Assembly: GCF_000003815.2 (NCBI RefSeq)
Contig: NC_049980.1
Location: 20,919,248 to 20,969,982 of the forward strand
From: Branchiostoma floridae
Taxonomy: Eukaryota > Chordata > Leptocardii > Amphioxiformes > Branchiostomatidae
Length of the DNA: 50,735 bases
Direction of reading: 5' to 3'
A program made the translations under genes and the position numbers. Below, piece by piece: positions 30,440 to 41,302 of this stretch; positions within the stretch are counted from its first letter, which is position 1; each line of letters opens with the position of its first letter. The notes beneath the pieces were generated by a model. The model saw only the letters and a list, made by a program, of their open reading frames with translations. It was not told the DNA's origin and searched no databases.

Positions 30440-33251
30440 TTATACGTGGTACCCAGAAATATATTTTCCTAAAGTACCCAGTGGGACAGAACTCTTCTGA
30501 AGTGCTCCAGGGATAACATTGATTCTGTCCGTAGATTTAGCAGGATAGGACTTGCGATGTGTCGTTTCAAAGTACCGTTCTCCACCAAGGGGTGGTCCGA
30601 AGTGGGCATCCCGTAACTGAAGTGAAATAGAAGATGATTAGGAATTAATGAATGGGTCAAAGAGTCTAGCAATGCAATGATTTATGCATGGTGCAGATAC
30701 ATGTAACTCTACCTAAATAAAAGCTGTACAGAAACATCACAAAAACATACCATCTGAGGGAGCCATCTCAGTTACAACAATGTATGGAAAGAAGCAACAC
30801 TGAATCTAAACAGGCTTTCATATCAATATATGCATTTTCTTTTTTATCTGAATGTCATCCCATAGATACATATAGGTGTGTTCAGTGAAATGCAAGCTAC
30901 TGCCTCTTACACACTAAATATCACCGTCTTGCAATTGAATATTTTCATTAGATGCTTACATTGTCCATGCCTCAGAGTTGGTCTCATAACAGGTACTCTG
31001 TTGTCCTTCACATGAGAAGGGAAGTCAGTCCAGGAGGTTGGGTTAGTCTTTGTGTCCCCTAGAATACAAAAATGTTTGATTAGACAAGTCCTGTCATTTT
31101 GTATGGTACAATGTATCTACCAGTTAAGTTCTGTCTACACAACCAGAGTTAGTTTTTAAGGCAACATTGTAGCTACTTTCATCAGGGTGTAATGCACTCT
31201 ATTTATGATGATCTGTGCTATCTTACAAAGAATTTTCACCAAAAAAAGGGCTGTAGCTAACCGTAGTAGTCCAGGGGCACAACGCTAGGCTGTCCTCCCC
31301 TCACCCTGGCATAGGGTACAGACTTAGGGGTGAATGTGGAGGCATTGGTCGTGCTGTAGAAGCGGCTGTCCAGAGGTGGCTCATTCAGCTGCACGGTGCT
31401 CCGAGTCCTCAAGTTGGCGCCGCTGATAGGCTTGGGACGACCACTGAGGTCATGCTGTAAAGGGAAGAGCATTTTGGTTATCTTCCTGTGTATCTAGTAT
31501 TGAGTTCTCACCCTTTCACATTGAGAGGTTTTCTTAGCTGGCCTTTTGAAATGAAACAGCCCATGGACAGATTGATCATGATCTCACCTTTTGAAGGTAC
31601 CACCTGTTGGTGGTCATGTTGGTTCGATCCTGTGACCTGTATGGATCAAGGTCACCTTGTGGAAGGCTGCTGTCGTTCCGCTTGTGCTTTGGAATATCGC
31701 ATCTCTCTACACATGGAAGAAAAGTTTGGTTTAGACACAGGAAATGTATATTCTATCTGTAAATGACTGATTTTGAAAAGTTGGTATCCAGAATGGGTGT
31801 GTAAGACCCGGACAGACCCACAAGTCTTACCTCCGCCCCACATGGGTGTGTAGGACTCGGCAGCGGTACTGAGGTACCTGCCATTCCCGTCCCCTAGTTT
31901 GAAGTTGGTGACCTGTAGTTTACCCATGGTGCCGCCCCTGTCGTACCCCTTCATCTGGGCACTAGGGTGGGCCTGGAAGGACACCTGCTTCGTGGTGAAC
32001 TCGTGTTTGACCTTGGAGGGGTCACCCATCGGCACAGACGACAGTGTTTGCTGCGGAGTAAGCAATGAGAAAACACTATTTAGTGAAATAGGAAAGCACC
32101 TAATATTTTGGATTTCTAAATGTCTGTTGAGTTTTTCTGTTATTCAACTCACTAGTAGTGATACAACTGTTAACGAGAGGCAACAGAAATATGACTCACT
32201 TTGACTACTTGAACAGAAACAAATTTATTCAAATGTCAAAATGAGATTAGCTGTTTGGTGTCTTAAATGTCCGGCCCTGGTCAAAACAGCTGTAATGAAC
32301 TATAGAGCTATAAAATACAAATGTACATGTAGATGTTCCCAACATAACAATGTATTGTTTGTTACCTTGGGTACTGGTTCAACAGGTGGAAGCCATTGTC
32401 CATCAAAGGCTCTCGTACTGGTGGTGGCGAAACTGTGTGTGCGGTCATCACCCAGGATGGTGGGGGGACCGGCTGTGGGCAGACATGGTTTGCACTTAGT
32501 CATGGCTTACACTGACATTCCATCATACAAGCTGCAACTTGTCATGGATAATAATGACAGAAATGGGATGGAAGACCAGTTTCTTACATTTGTTCTCATT
32601 TCTGTCTACAGAATTAGGTCAACTATCAGTTCAGAACATGGAATACAAGAAAGCATCTATCATATGAAGTCACAAAATATCCACTCACCATTGTGCATGT
32701 TGGGTGCCTTTTGAGTGACTACATTGGCAGTGTCGTGTCCCTGGAAGGAGTCCCTGTAGTCTGATACAGGGTTAGGTGCCTTCTCCTTGTCTCCCTGAGG
32801 AATATAACTAGTCATCCTCTCGTGTGGGTCCTTTGAGGGCTTGGTCACAGACAGCGGCTTCGCGGGGAAATAGGCGGCATTGGTGGTCTGGAAACTATCA
32901 ATACGTTTGTCAGCGTCAGACTTGAAGTTGGTGGCCTGAAGGGAAGTGTACTTGTCCTTAAGTTCCATCTTCTCCGACTTCTTTTCTGGAAAGGCCTGGC
33001 GAGTCTCTGAGATTTTTACCCCGATCTTCCCGGTGTCCGCGTGCATGAACTGGGCGGGTCTTGGCGGCTCGGAGGCACCCTGTCGCTTCCATTGGTAAGG
33101 AGCCTTGTAGTCGTTCTTGAAGACGCTGTGAAGGGAATTTCGGGTGGCAGACGGTTCCTGGGCGATCTTGAAGTGAGATGCGGCGAGGAAGTCTATGCCC
33201 GTCAGAGGAGCAACGATTGGGTTCGATACAGCTGTCATGGTGCGTCCTCGT
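30440..33251 (-). CDS. SAXO5/TEX45-like repetitive ciliary or sperm protein (tentative)
   Basis: Coding segments on the minus strand: 33238-32689 (start ATG 33238; acceptor for a 5'-UTR exon at 33251), 32472-32366, 32050-31831, 31706-31588 and 31454-31257/31260. Probable further exons are 31058-30960 and 30616-30440. The first five join in phase. The protein is built of loosely repeated units with an F/Y-xTT-xxxxY/F-xP motif (DSFQTTNAAYFPAK, SRFYSTTNASTFTPK, RYFETTHRKSYPAK), each followed by a VPxGD-type motif (SYIPQGDKEK, SSVPMGDPSK, SSLPQGDLDP, SSVPLGTLGK). The N-terminus has DFLAASHFKIAQEP. This layout resembles microtubule-associated SAXO5/TEX45-type proteins, but the name is from memory of pattern only. 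The last two exons do not join in phase, so the C-terminus is unsettled: either it stops at 31257 after DYYG, or a microexon or indel is missing. Confidence 0.7.
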
Positions 33252-34138
33252 CTGTTACCGAACATTTGTGAAAGAGAGAGGAACATCAAAACATACTCAA
33301 AGAAACAAACGAAACACTGAAATGGTTTGTCATAACAAAGACATGATATGCACATCTCCCCAGCAACGTTAACTAAAACACCGGCCCTAAAACACAACGT
33401 ATAAGAGAGACCCGCCATGTTGAAAATAGGAATCCAAAGAGCGATGTTTTTTTTCTTTCTATCCATGTGATTTTTCCAGACCTACTCACTACTCTTAAGT
33501 TATCGTCGCACTTTCTCTGTAACGTTAAAAGATGCCCAATTATTTGTTGTCAATAATACCATGGCCAGTTACGCACAGATTTCCATGTTGGCACAAACGT
33601 TATATGGCGTCATAAAAGAAAACAAGGACAACGGTACTATTAGTGCCGCTGCTGCTTTTTTCGTTCCAATAACTCTGATTCGGTGTACAAAACCGAGCAC
33701 TGTAAATCTCATATCTTTACTTCGTAGCCTTGTTTAATTTAAGTTCTGAGGTTCACGCTCTTTGCTCCGTGGAAAAGTCAAGCCCGTCGGCCCCGGTAAT
33801 GTCTGATGCAGACACATGGGGCTTGACATGGTAGTGATTTAAGTTGAAGTGTTATCGCTTGTCTGCAGCCAAACACGCAAGTCATTGCATAAAACAGTTT
33901 CCTCTGTGTTTGGTTCTTCTGACAATAACATTGGAAGGTCACAATGAATTATTAAGTCGCTTGTTTATACTAATCATTCCTGGCAGTGAAGTGGGGTTTA
34001 CGGCGGGACTAAGGTCTCTCCCGCACGCAAAGAGCACTTGTTGCCGCTTATTCCCAGACAAATCCAATTTACGATAACCGACACATGCTATAACTTCATT
34101 TTACGCCGTGTAACCAGCAGTTACTTACCCTTTCCGGA

Positions 34139-34495
34139 CAGGCTTGGTTAAATCCCTGGGAAAATGAGAAATTGTGTCCACAACGTGCCAGGAATGGTGT
34201 TTTTGTTTTCTCTTTGTTGGCGGAAGGTTGTTACCAGGCGACCGGACGCTGCTTACTTTTCAGGGCAGCTAAACATTTATGCCATTTTGTCCATGAATAA
34301 GGTTATACACAAATATTGAGTTAATCAATAGATGAAGTAGATTTTCATAGAATGTGTCTTTTAGAGTTTGTTTGAGAAAACAGTTGTGTGTCTTATCATA
34401 TAAAGAATCACATCTATTTTCTATGTACGTGCCATCGCCCTCCATAGAAAATAAATAGAGTAAAGGTCAGAGGTGAACCTGACGTCACTGCCAAC
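34139..34495. promoter_or_regulatory. Shared head-to-head promoter region, SAXO-like gene (-) and USE1 (+)
   Basis: A strong minus-strand donor (CCGGAAAG|GGTAAG region, at about 34139) marks the end of a likely noncoding first exon of the minus gene. USE1 starts at 34496. The sequence between must serve both. A perfect CRE, TGACGTCA, lies at 34480-34487, 8 bases before the USE1 ATG. The ATG is embedded in CAACATGGCGG, a YY1-like match. Confidence 0.55.
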
Positions 34496-37400
34496 ATGGC
34501 GGTTTCTAGGCTGGAAATAAACTTTCGTCGACTTTTAGGTCGTTGTGAAGAAATGGCAGCAGAAAGGAGGACTGGTGACTGGCGATTAGAAAAGGTAGGT
34601 CACGCTGTAGAAGTACAATCTTACTGAAGCATGTCCCTCAGCTGTAGTTTGCATACATATTGGGAGAGAAGTGTGAAGAAGAGGGAGGGGGGCGTCCCTA
34701 GTCTTCTGAACTAAAATCATAATTTTTGGATTCAATGAAAAGTCCAATACCAAACACTGTCGTTCAAAAGTTCTGCAGGGTTCACTGCCCTAGCATGTAT
34801 CAATCACAGAAATATACAAAAATAGACTACAATCATTCCAGTGCTGAGAAAGTTTTAGCTAAAAAACTAAACAGATGTCTATGTAGCACATACAATGATA
34901 CATGGGTGGCGATTGAGGTATCAGGACAACTCGGCACCTGGGACGACTCGGCACCTAGCCAAGTGGGAAAACTTGGCACCAAGAATATGACATAAAATTG
35001 TGAAGGTTTGTGAGAAATGCAAGATGTTTAACTGCAAAACATTTCCCTCACTGCAATAACTCGTAAGTCATACAGTCGGCACAATTTTACGGACATTTTG
35101 AGGCTCTGAACGTCACTTCAAGGTACGTTAACTTTGAACGGCCGAGGCTCTGTCTATATCAGATCGGTCATCTCAACGCGTTTTTGAAACCTACAAACAG
35201 TTGTAATTTATGACCAACAAAATATATTGAACTGCTTATTACATCTATTTTCATTTGTACTAACTTGCAAACACGGTCATAGTAGAAGAGAAGTAGAGTG
35301 ACATCGTGAAAGAACGCCGATATAACAACTAAAAAATGGCGTCGCCGGCGCCGCCCGCAACATGTTTTGGGGATCTTGTATCCTAAAAATTTGTATCCAA
35401 AACGTTACCTCGTGGGGTGAGATTGATTTGTACATTCTTATGTCACTTATTATGCTGCCGGAATGATAGGATTATCATTCTTCGAGTGCAAAATATAAAA
35501 GTTATGTGCCGAGTAAGTATGGTGCCGACTAGGGCCGAGTTGTCTCAGGTGCCGAGTCGTCTCGGAACCGGCGATTGATAGTCCTACTGTAGCTATCTAG
35601 GGTACATTCTGTTACCTTTGCTGAGACAAGACGTAAATTGATAGTTGTAGTTGTATCATACAGTCAAAATCTCTAAGGAACAAAACAGATTTTGGCGTAA
35701 TATATTAGAGAATTAATCGGAAAGAAATGTACAGAAGACATAGATTGATAGCTCAAATACTGACGCATGGTGCACGAACCAAGGAGGTTTTAAAAAATGG
35801 TCCCTTCTCTAAGAGAGCTTCCTTACAGCACTAGACTTCAGCGACTCAAACTCCCAACCCTGGAGTATAGGCGACTGAGAGGTGATATGATACAAGTTTT
35901 TAAGATCATGAATGGAATTGATAGAATCCCGGTGCAAAGTTTCTTTGCTCCAGTAGAGCAATCAGTCACTAGAGGTCACAGTTTTAAACTACAAGTTCCC
36001 CTGGCCAAGACTAGGGCGAGGAGTCAGGCCTTCAGTGTTAGAACCGTGTCGACCTGGAACGCCCTACCTGAGTCAGTGGTTTCAGCGAATAGTGTAAACC
36101 AGTTTAAGTCCAGACTTGACAAACACTGGGATTGCAAAAAGTATGTCACGTGAAGAGCGAAGTCAAGATCAGGACATAACAGGCGGAAGCCTACTTTCCT
36201 GGACGCAGTATCAAGGTATCAGGTTTTTTTAAACCTCCTTGCATGAACATATTACGTTCAGCTGGACGTTCCAGTGCTTTATAAATGTCAGCAATGGAAG
36301 TCAAGAGTTGACGTTTTTACAGCACTGGTTTAAGTGGTTTTCCAGAATAGTTCACCAGCACTGGTAAGTCCAGTGTAAAACCTGCACTGGTTCAGCACTG
36401 GAATTCAAGTCCTGAGCGAGCGTCAGCACTGGGACAAGGCCTTTCAGCACTGGAACACCGTATTTATATCAATCACTTTGGAATGTTCAATTTGTCACAG
36501 TCTAGGTCAATCCTGTAGAAACTTGAGTCATGGGCTGGCATGGGATGCTGAAGAAAACCTACCTACTGCTCTTTTTTCTCATTCTGCAGTACATAGAGGC
36601 ACTTCAAGGACAACTCAGTGAGCTGAACAATCTACCAAGTCCAGGGTAACTGTCAACAGTCCTTTCTAGTACTCTGTGTTGTAGTACAATCAGAAAGATG
36701 CTCATCAAATTTCTTTCAATGTAATGTACTGCATCCCAAGTGATATGGTATTTTCTTTCATATGAAGCTAGAGCTCTTTTCTAGTGCTGGTTTTATCTTA
36801 TTGTAGACATGATATTGTTTTGCAGGAAACCCACCTCAGACATCCTGAAAGAGTACAACAAGAAAGTGGAGTTTTTAAAGAAATATATTGAGGCAGAAAA
36901 ATTAGTGAGTATAAAAATTCCACAATATTTCATCATTGGTCCTAATTTTTGGAAAACAATTTTATTCATTAAGTCAGTGTTCACCTCTATGTGCCCCACT
37001 ATGCATTGAATGCTGACATATTCTTTAGCATGGGTACATTGATGATGTACGGGCAGAAAAAAGAAAAGAAAAAGAGAAAAATCCAATGCAGTCTTATCTG
37101 TAGCATGCATACTCCAGTGGCTAGCAGCCCTGTCTCTATCTGGACCGAGTGGTTCGGAGTTTAAATCCCGACTGTTGTCACTCTCCCAACTTACATGCAT
37201 CTGGAAAGGGTTGCAGTGCTTAGGATGGGATGCTAAGCTGTGGCCCATTGTCTATTGTGCTTGTCCAAAAGAGCGAGGGGAATTCCCCTGGTAAATACTG
37301 TAGGTAGTGGCTGTCCTCTGTCATGACCTGTGGAAGATAGCTCATCAATGAGATAAATTGGTTTCAGATCACCTTTCTTTACGCACTACAATCCAGGAAT

Positions 37401-39528
37401 CCCCCAGTGAACGAGTCCTTGCTACAGAGTTGATGAAGCCAGGCCAACCCAGCCTGGAGCACTACAGCACCCCCTCCTCGCAGCTGTCCAATAGGAAGAC
37501 ACGAGAGCTCCATGCCAGGGCCAGATCTCGCTATCAGAAGGATATGAGAGAAGAACTTCTTGGGAAGGTAAGGGCAGTAATTCTATAAAATGTTGGTAAT
37601 AGCAAACATCCACCCTTGTCAGAATGCATAGTTTTCAGTGCTTTGTGACCCTCCCTCTGGAACATTAAGTTGTGAGTTTGAAGCTCAGCTGTGTCACTCA
37701 CTGTGTGCCTGTCATTCACATTGTGCCTGCTGGATAGGCTGGCAGTTCCAAGGACAGAATGTTTAACCATGGTCTGTTACTAATTGTGCTTGTTGAAATA
37801 AACCTCAACAGAGGAATTTCTCTTATTCAATGAACCTGTATGTGCTGAACATTTGTCTTCAATGTCACAGTCATTGGAAAGGTAGCTCTACCGCTCATTG
37901 AGTTCATTTGAGCTTATAAACTGGGTTGAGATCACATTCACATTCCCAAGGTTTATATATTCTCTTTCAATGTGCTGATTTTTTGTAGTAAATTAGATAG
38001 AAGTCTCTGCTTAGTCACTGCATTATGATGAAGATGATAGTTATCATCATTATCATCAGTCCCATGATGGTGATAGTGCATTTTTGTAAAGATTACCCAT
38101 AGCACTTTTTAAATTTTATTTTTTGCAGACGGACAATGACAACAAAAGCGGTAAGTTTCTATCATTGTCAGGCTTATTTTGTATAACTTACCTAAAACTT
38201 ATAAGTCATGTCTTGGAAAAATGGATGATTNNNNNNNNNNNNNNNNNNNNNNNNNNNNNNNNNNNNNNNNNNNNNNNNNNNNNNNNNNNNNNNNNNNNNN
38301 NNNNNNNNNNNNNNNNNNNNNNNNNNNNNNTGTCCTTCTTTTTCTACTTTCATGTCAGATGCACCAGATGCATCAGGTGCAAGGTGGAGCAGGTGAGTGT
38401 CCTTATAAAGAATCTGTAAGGTATTTCACAAAGATCTTGAAAAGCTACATTGTAGTCCTTTCATAAACTGTGTCTTATGATACACCTATTAAGTGTACAC
38501 CACCAATTGCACAATTCCAATCAGGGGTCTCCCAGATTGAAAGAACAGTGCAGCTTGTAGGACTACTGCTTGTAGTTCTAGGTGTTGTAGATAGAGGGCA
38601 CTGTGTTATTGTGCTAGGTTTTTTTAACGTTTTTTTAGTCGTTTTTATCGAGCTTTCTATTTTGTCATTTTCTTGAAGTACGCCAGCCAAGGTTTTGAAA
38701 CAGCAAGATAAAATACAAAATAGAAACCCTGATAAAAACGACTGAAAAATGTTTAAAAAAAACAGCCAGAGCCTAACCTGTGCTTGGAGAGTAGCACATT
38801 GTAGCAAATTGCCAATAGCTAGAGATGTGGATTAGGCAGAATTGAAACATCAGTTTACACATGACAAAGAAAGGCGTGCAAGGCCAATACAGTCCAGCAA
38901 AACCCAAGCAAAATGCATCTTTTGGCATTAAAGAAGGGGTTGCAAATAAAGCCCATATCCTGAATGACTTGGTGAATGTATGGCTACTGTGTGTTCCATG
39001 CAGAGGAGGGGAGGAGCCTGAGGAGGACCTGGACACGGTGTTACAGAGACATCAGGACATGCAGGCTAAGATAGCAGAGGAGATGCTGACACTAGCCAGG
39101 AGCCTGAAGCACAACCAGCTGGCTGCACAGAACATCATCAGGGAGGACACCAAGGTGGGTCAGGGGCCCTGTTATCGTCAGGGAGGAAACCAATAGTTTC
39201 CTTTATGTTCTTGTCAGCTAAAAGAAAGCATGTGTACTTGATGCCGTCTTTTTTTTTACATGTTCTTGTGATCAATACATTGAGTGCAAGTGAAGTGCAA
39301 GAATTCCTTCAGGCATTGAATGAATTGTGTTATTTCCCACTGCAGGTGTTGGATAAATCATCCAAGCTAGCCGAGGGTAACTACGATCGTCTGAAGGTGG
39401 AGACAGAAAGGCTTGAGCAGCATGTGAAACGGTCGTGTAACTGGACCATGTGGACCATGCTGGCCATCGTCTGCATCATTTTCCTCTTCATGATCCTCTT
39501 CATCAGGCTGTTCCCCAAACCTAGATGA
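34496..39528 (+). CDS. USE1: USE1, ER-resident tail-anchored SNARE
   Basis: Eight exons: 34496-34594, 36590-36645, 36826-36904, 37397-37567, 38129-38150, 38359-38392, 39004-39154 and 39346-39528. They total 795 nt and 264 aa (human USE1 is 259), all phase-consistent and GT-AG. The N-terminus [20 protein letters not shown], then DWRLEK, matches USE1. The middle has [19 protein letters not shown]. The SNARE-like region spans exons 7-8 ([20 protein letters not shown] through [11 protein letters not shown]). A tail-anchor membrane helix ([16 protein letters not shown]) and a short RLFPKPR end follow. USE1 acts with Sec20 and Syntaxin-18 in Golgi-to-ER retrograde fusion. Exon 6 sits just after a 100-N gap, so an extra exon cannot be excluded. 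Introns hold several mobile elements. Confidence 0.96.
34917..35569. mobile_element. 653-bp TIR transposon with 9-bp target duplication
   Basis: The left end reads GGTATCAGGACAACTCGGCA. The right end reverse-complemented reads GGTTCCGAGACGACTCGGCA. Similarity continues for about 35-40 bp (CCTGGGACGACTCGG and CCTGAGACAACTCGG). Both ends are flanked by GGCGATTGA (34908-34916 and 35570-35578). There is no transposase frame. Duplications of 8-9 bp occur in hAT, Merlin and Mutator-like families; I cannot decide which. Confidence 0.85.
35797..36153 (+). mobile_element. LINE reverse-transcriptase C-terminal fragment (CR1/L2-like)
   Basis: A 118-codon open frame starts [20 protein letters not shown] and contains [19 protein letters not shown], then [21 protein letters not shown] and FKSRLDKHW. 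This is the standard C-terminal tail of animal non-LTR reverse transcriptases. The catalytic domain is absent, so it is a 5'-truncated dead copy, in sense orientation within USE1 intron 1. Inverted AAGGAGGTTT segments flank it at 35781-35790 and 36230-36240. Confidence 0.9.
36320..36453. repeat. Cluster of five exact CAGCACTGG motifs
   Basis: Exact copies lie at 36320, 36356, 36393, 36424 and 36445 within 134 bp. Near-matches (tgcactgg, ccagtgct) are nearby. The flanking bases differ, so it is not a simple tandem repeat. Confidence 0.85.
37105..37375 (+). mobile_element. tRNA-derived SINE upstream of USE1 exon 4
   Basis: The tRNA-like head has an A-box-like agtggctagcagcc and a decayed B box (ggttcggagtttaaatccc). 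A body follows containing gcttaggatgggatgctaag, ttgtctattgtgcttgtcc and agatagctcatcaatgag. It ends ttcagatcacctttcttt, 20-odd bases before the exon 4 acceptor. I recognise the layout as SINE-like. Family assignment needs a repeat library. Confidence 0.65.
37625..37955 (+). mobile_element. Older, diverged SINE relative downstream of USE1 exon 4
   Basis: It shows the same order of landmarks as the 37105 copy: gtgagtttgaagctcagctg at the B-box position, ggtctgttactaattgtgct, gaggaatttctc, ggaaaggtagctctaccgct and finally gttgagatcacattc. It is much more diverged and has insertions. Confidence 0.5.
38231..38330. other. Assembly gap (100 N) in USE1 intron 5
   Basis: Run of exactly 100 N. It ends 28 bases before the 34-nt exon 6. 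Confidence 1.
38619..38762. repeat. Foldback element in USE1 intron 6
   Basis: Arms 38619-38665 and 38715-38762 are inverted copies. They share a T-rich end, AGTCGTTTTTATC and TTTCTATTTTGT, with a few mismatches and a loop of about 49 bases. It resembles a small MITE. No target duplication was identified. Confidence 0.75.
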
Positions 39529-41302
39529 CCTCTGCACTGCATTATGGGACTGGTAGGATTACTTGAATCTTGGGTAAAATGTTGCAACAATCTTCCCCAA
39601 ATGTATTTGATCTTGAACTTCCATTGTAACTATAACTTTCTATTATGTTGGAGATGGAGGAAGAAATCTTTTAAATGTGTGTTGGATAGTATGTATATGG
39701 AGTGGATTCATTCCTCAGCTAATCAACATCTTATGCATCACAATCATCCTTTAGTCGGTCACATAGTCAGTCACATAGTTCTGGTTTAGAACTTTTATTC
39801 AACCTGTCAGCTAGACTGGTTTGGCCTCTTCAGTGGGGTGATGACACAAAGTACATGGACATGGGGTTACACTTATATACCTTTTCAGTGCAGACCACCT
39901 GGTAACTTCATACCCTATAGGTCGTTTTGTCTTGACCTTAGTTGACCGACAGCATGACCTTGGATTGGAGATAAGATTGTAGATACGAGTAGATTGATGA
40001 TAAGATTAACAAAACAGTCTGGAGATGTCCCCCTGCACCCAGAGGTTTGCTGTAAGTGAATTTGAATGGCAGATAAAGATAGAGAAAGTTGTAATTTTGC
40101 AAATGAAAAACATATAAAGCTTGATGGTATCAACTACGCTATAGTCAAGCTTCAAACTTTATTTAAAACAAAAGATCACCTGCCAATAAATAATGTATGA
40201 CGTCATCATGCCTTTGTGTAGTGTTTCATAGATTTCTATGGAATGATAGAGTTGTGGCTGCTGATTCAAAAAGGAATTCTTGTAAGATTTTCAATGAAAT
40301 TCAAAGATGGGAATGTTGAAAGTCTGGAATTTTCACTAATCAGTGGATTGTGAGATAACAGATGAGGACCCAAGGTGACTCATCATTTGCCAGGGCAGAG
40401 AAATTACGTCTACTCGTTTCTCAAACAAAATAACAATCCACAGGATGCAGCGCATCAAGACGTTTGTTGATACTAATGATAGGTGTCACTTTTATGACGA
40501 TAATGATGTCTGCTTTGTGAAGCCTGTATGTGTGTGTGCGCATTACCTCTCACTATCTCATACATCATTCATTAGTTAAAACCTGTACACTCTGAAGGTG
40601 TTGAGCCTTCCTTACATGTTTGACCCAAGGCTTGGAGTGAATGTCAAAAAGTGAAGAGACGCAATCTTTTCAATGCACTCAAAAGTCTATTACTCTGTCT
40701 CAAATGTTTATGGAGGTTATTGACACCGACATGAACCTTGCATGAACCAACCAGAGAAGTTACTGAGCCTCGCAGTTTGAGTTGCAGACGTGTCACGCAC
40801 AATCATCGTCCCAGGCTCTGTGTAGTATCAGTGGATCGGCAACTCTCCAGCATTGTCATGACTAAAGAAACAAACCACAAACTTACAACCCCTTTTTGCC
40901 AATGTTACGGTTCCCAAGACACATTTCAGATTGCTTTCAAACCATTTGTAATTCAAAAAAGAGTTACCTTTGTCTTGTAGTCATCACAATTTACTAAATT
41001 TACTTCTTGCACATCCCAGTCTTTCAGCTACATATCTGTGGACAACAGTAAATGGGTTTGACTCAAAGATAAGAAGATATACCACCACAACCATACCAGT
41101 AATGCACCAAAAGATACCGGTAAATACACATGGATGACTCTAAATGACTAAAAGACATTGTCCTACGGCAAAAGATATCATATTACTGCTCTGCCTTTGA
41201 TACGTACTTGAAGGTATTAGAGTAATTTATATTCGTTAGGTCAAAATAGATTGTCGTCTAATTGTTTTTGAGGTAGAATGAAGCCATTAAATGTTTGTCT
41301 CC
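39529..41302. other. USE1 3' UTR and downstream spacer
   Basis: Apart from the signals at 39780-40190, no gene or clear repeat was recognised here. Confidence 0.7.
39780..40190. other. USE1 3' region with AATAAA (40185-40190); possible antisense retroelement tail
   Basis: AATAAA in gccaataaataatg is the first clear + strand signal after the USE1 stop. At 39787-39835 the minus strand reads ccactgaagaggccaaacc, then AATAAA. That resembles the 3' part of some Penelope- or DIRS-type elements. This reading is weak. Confidence 0.35.
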
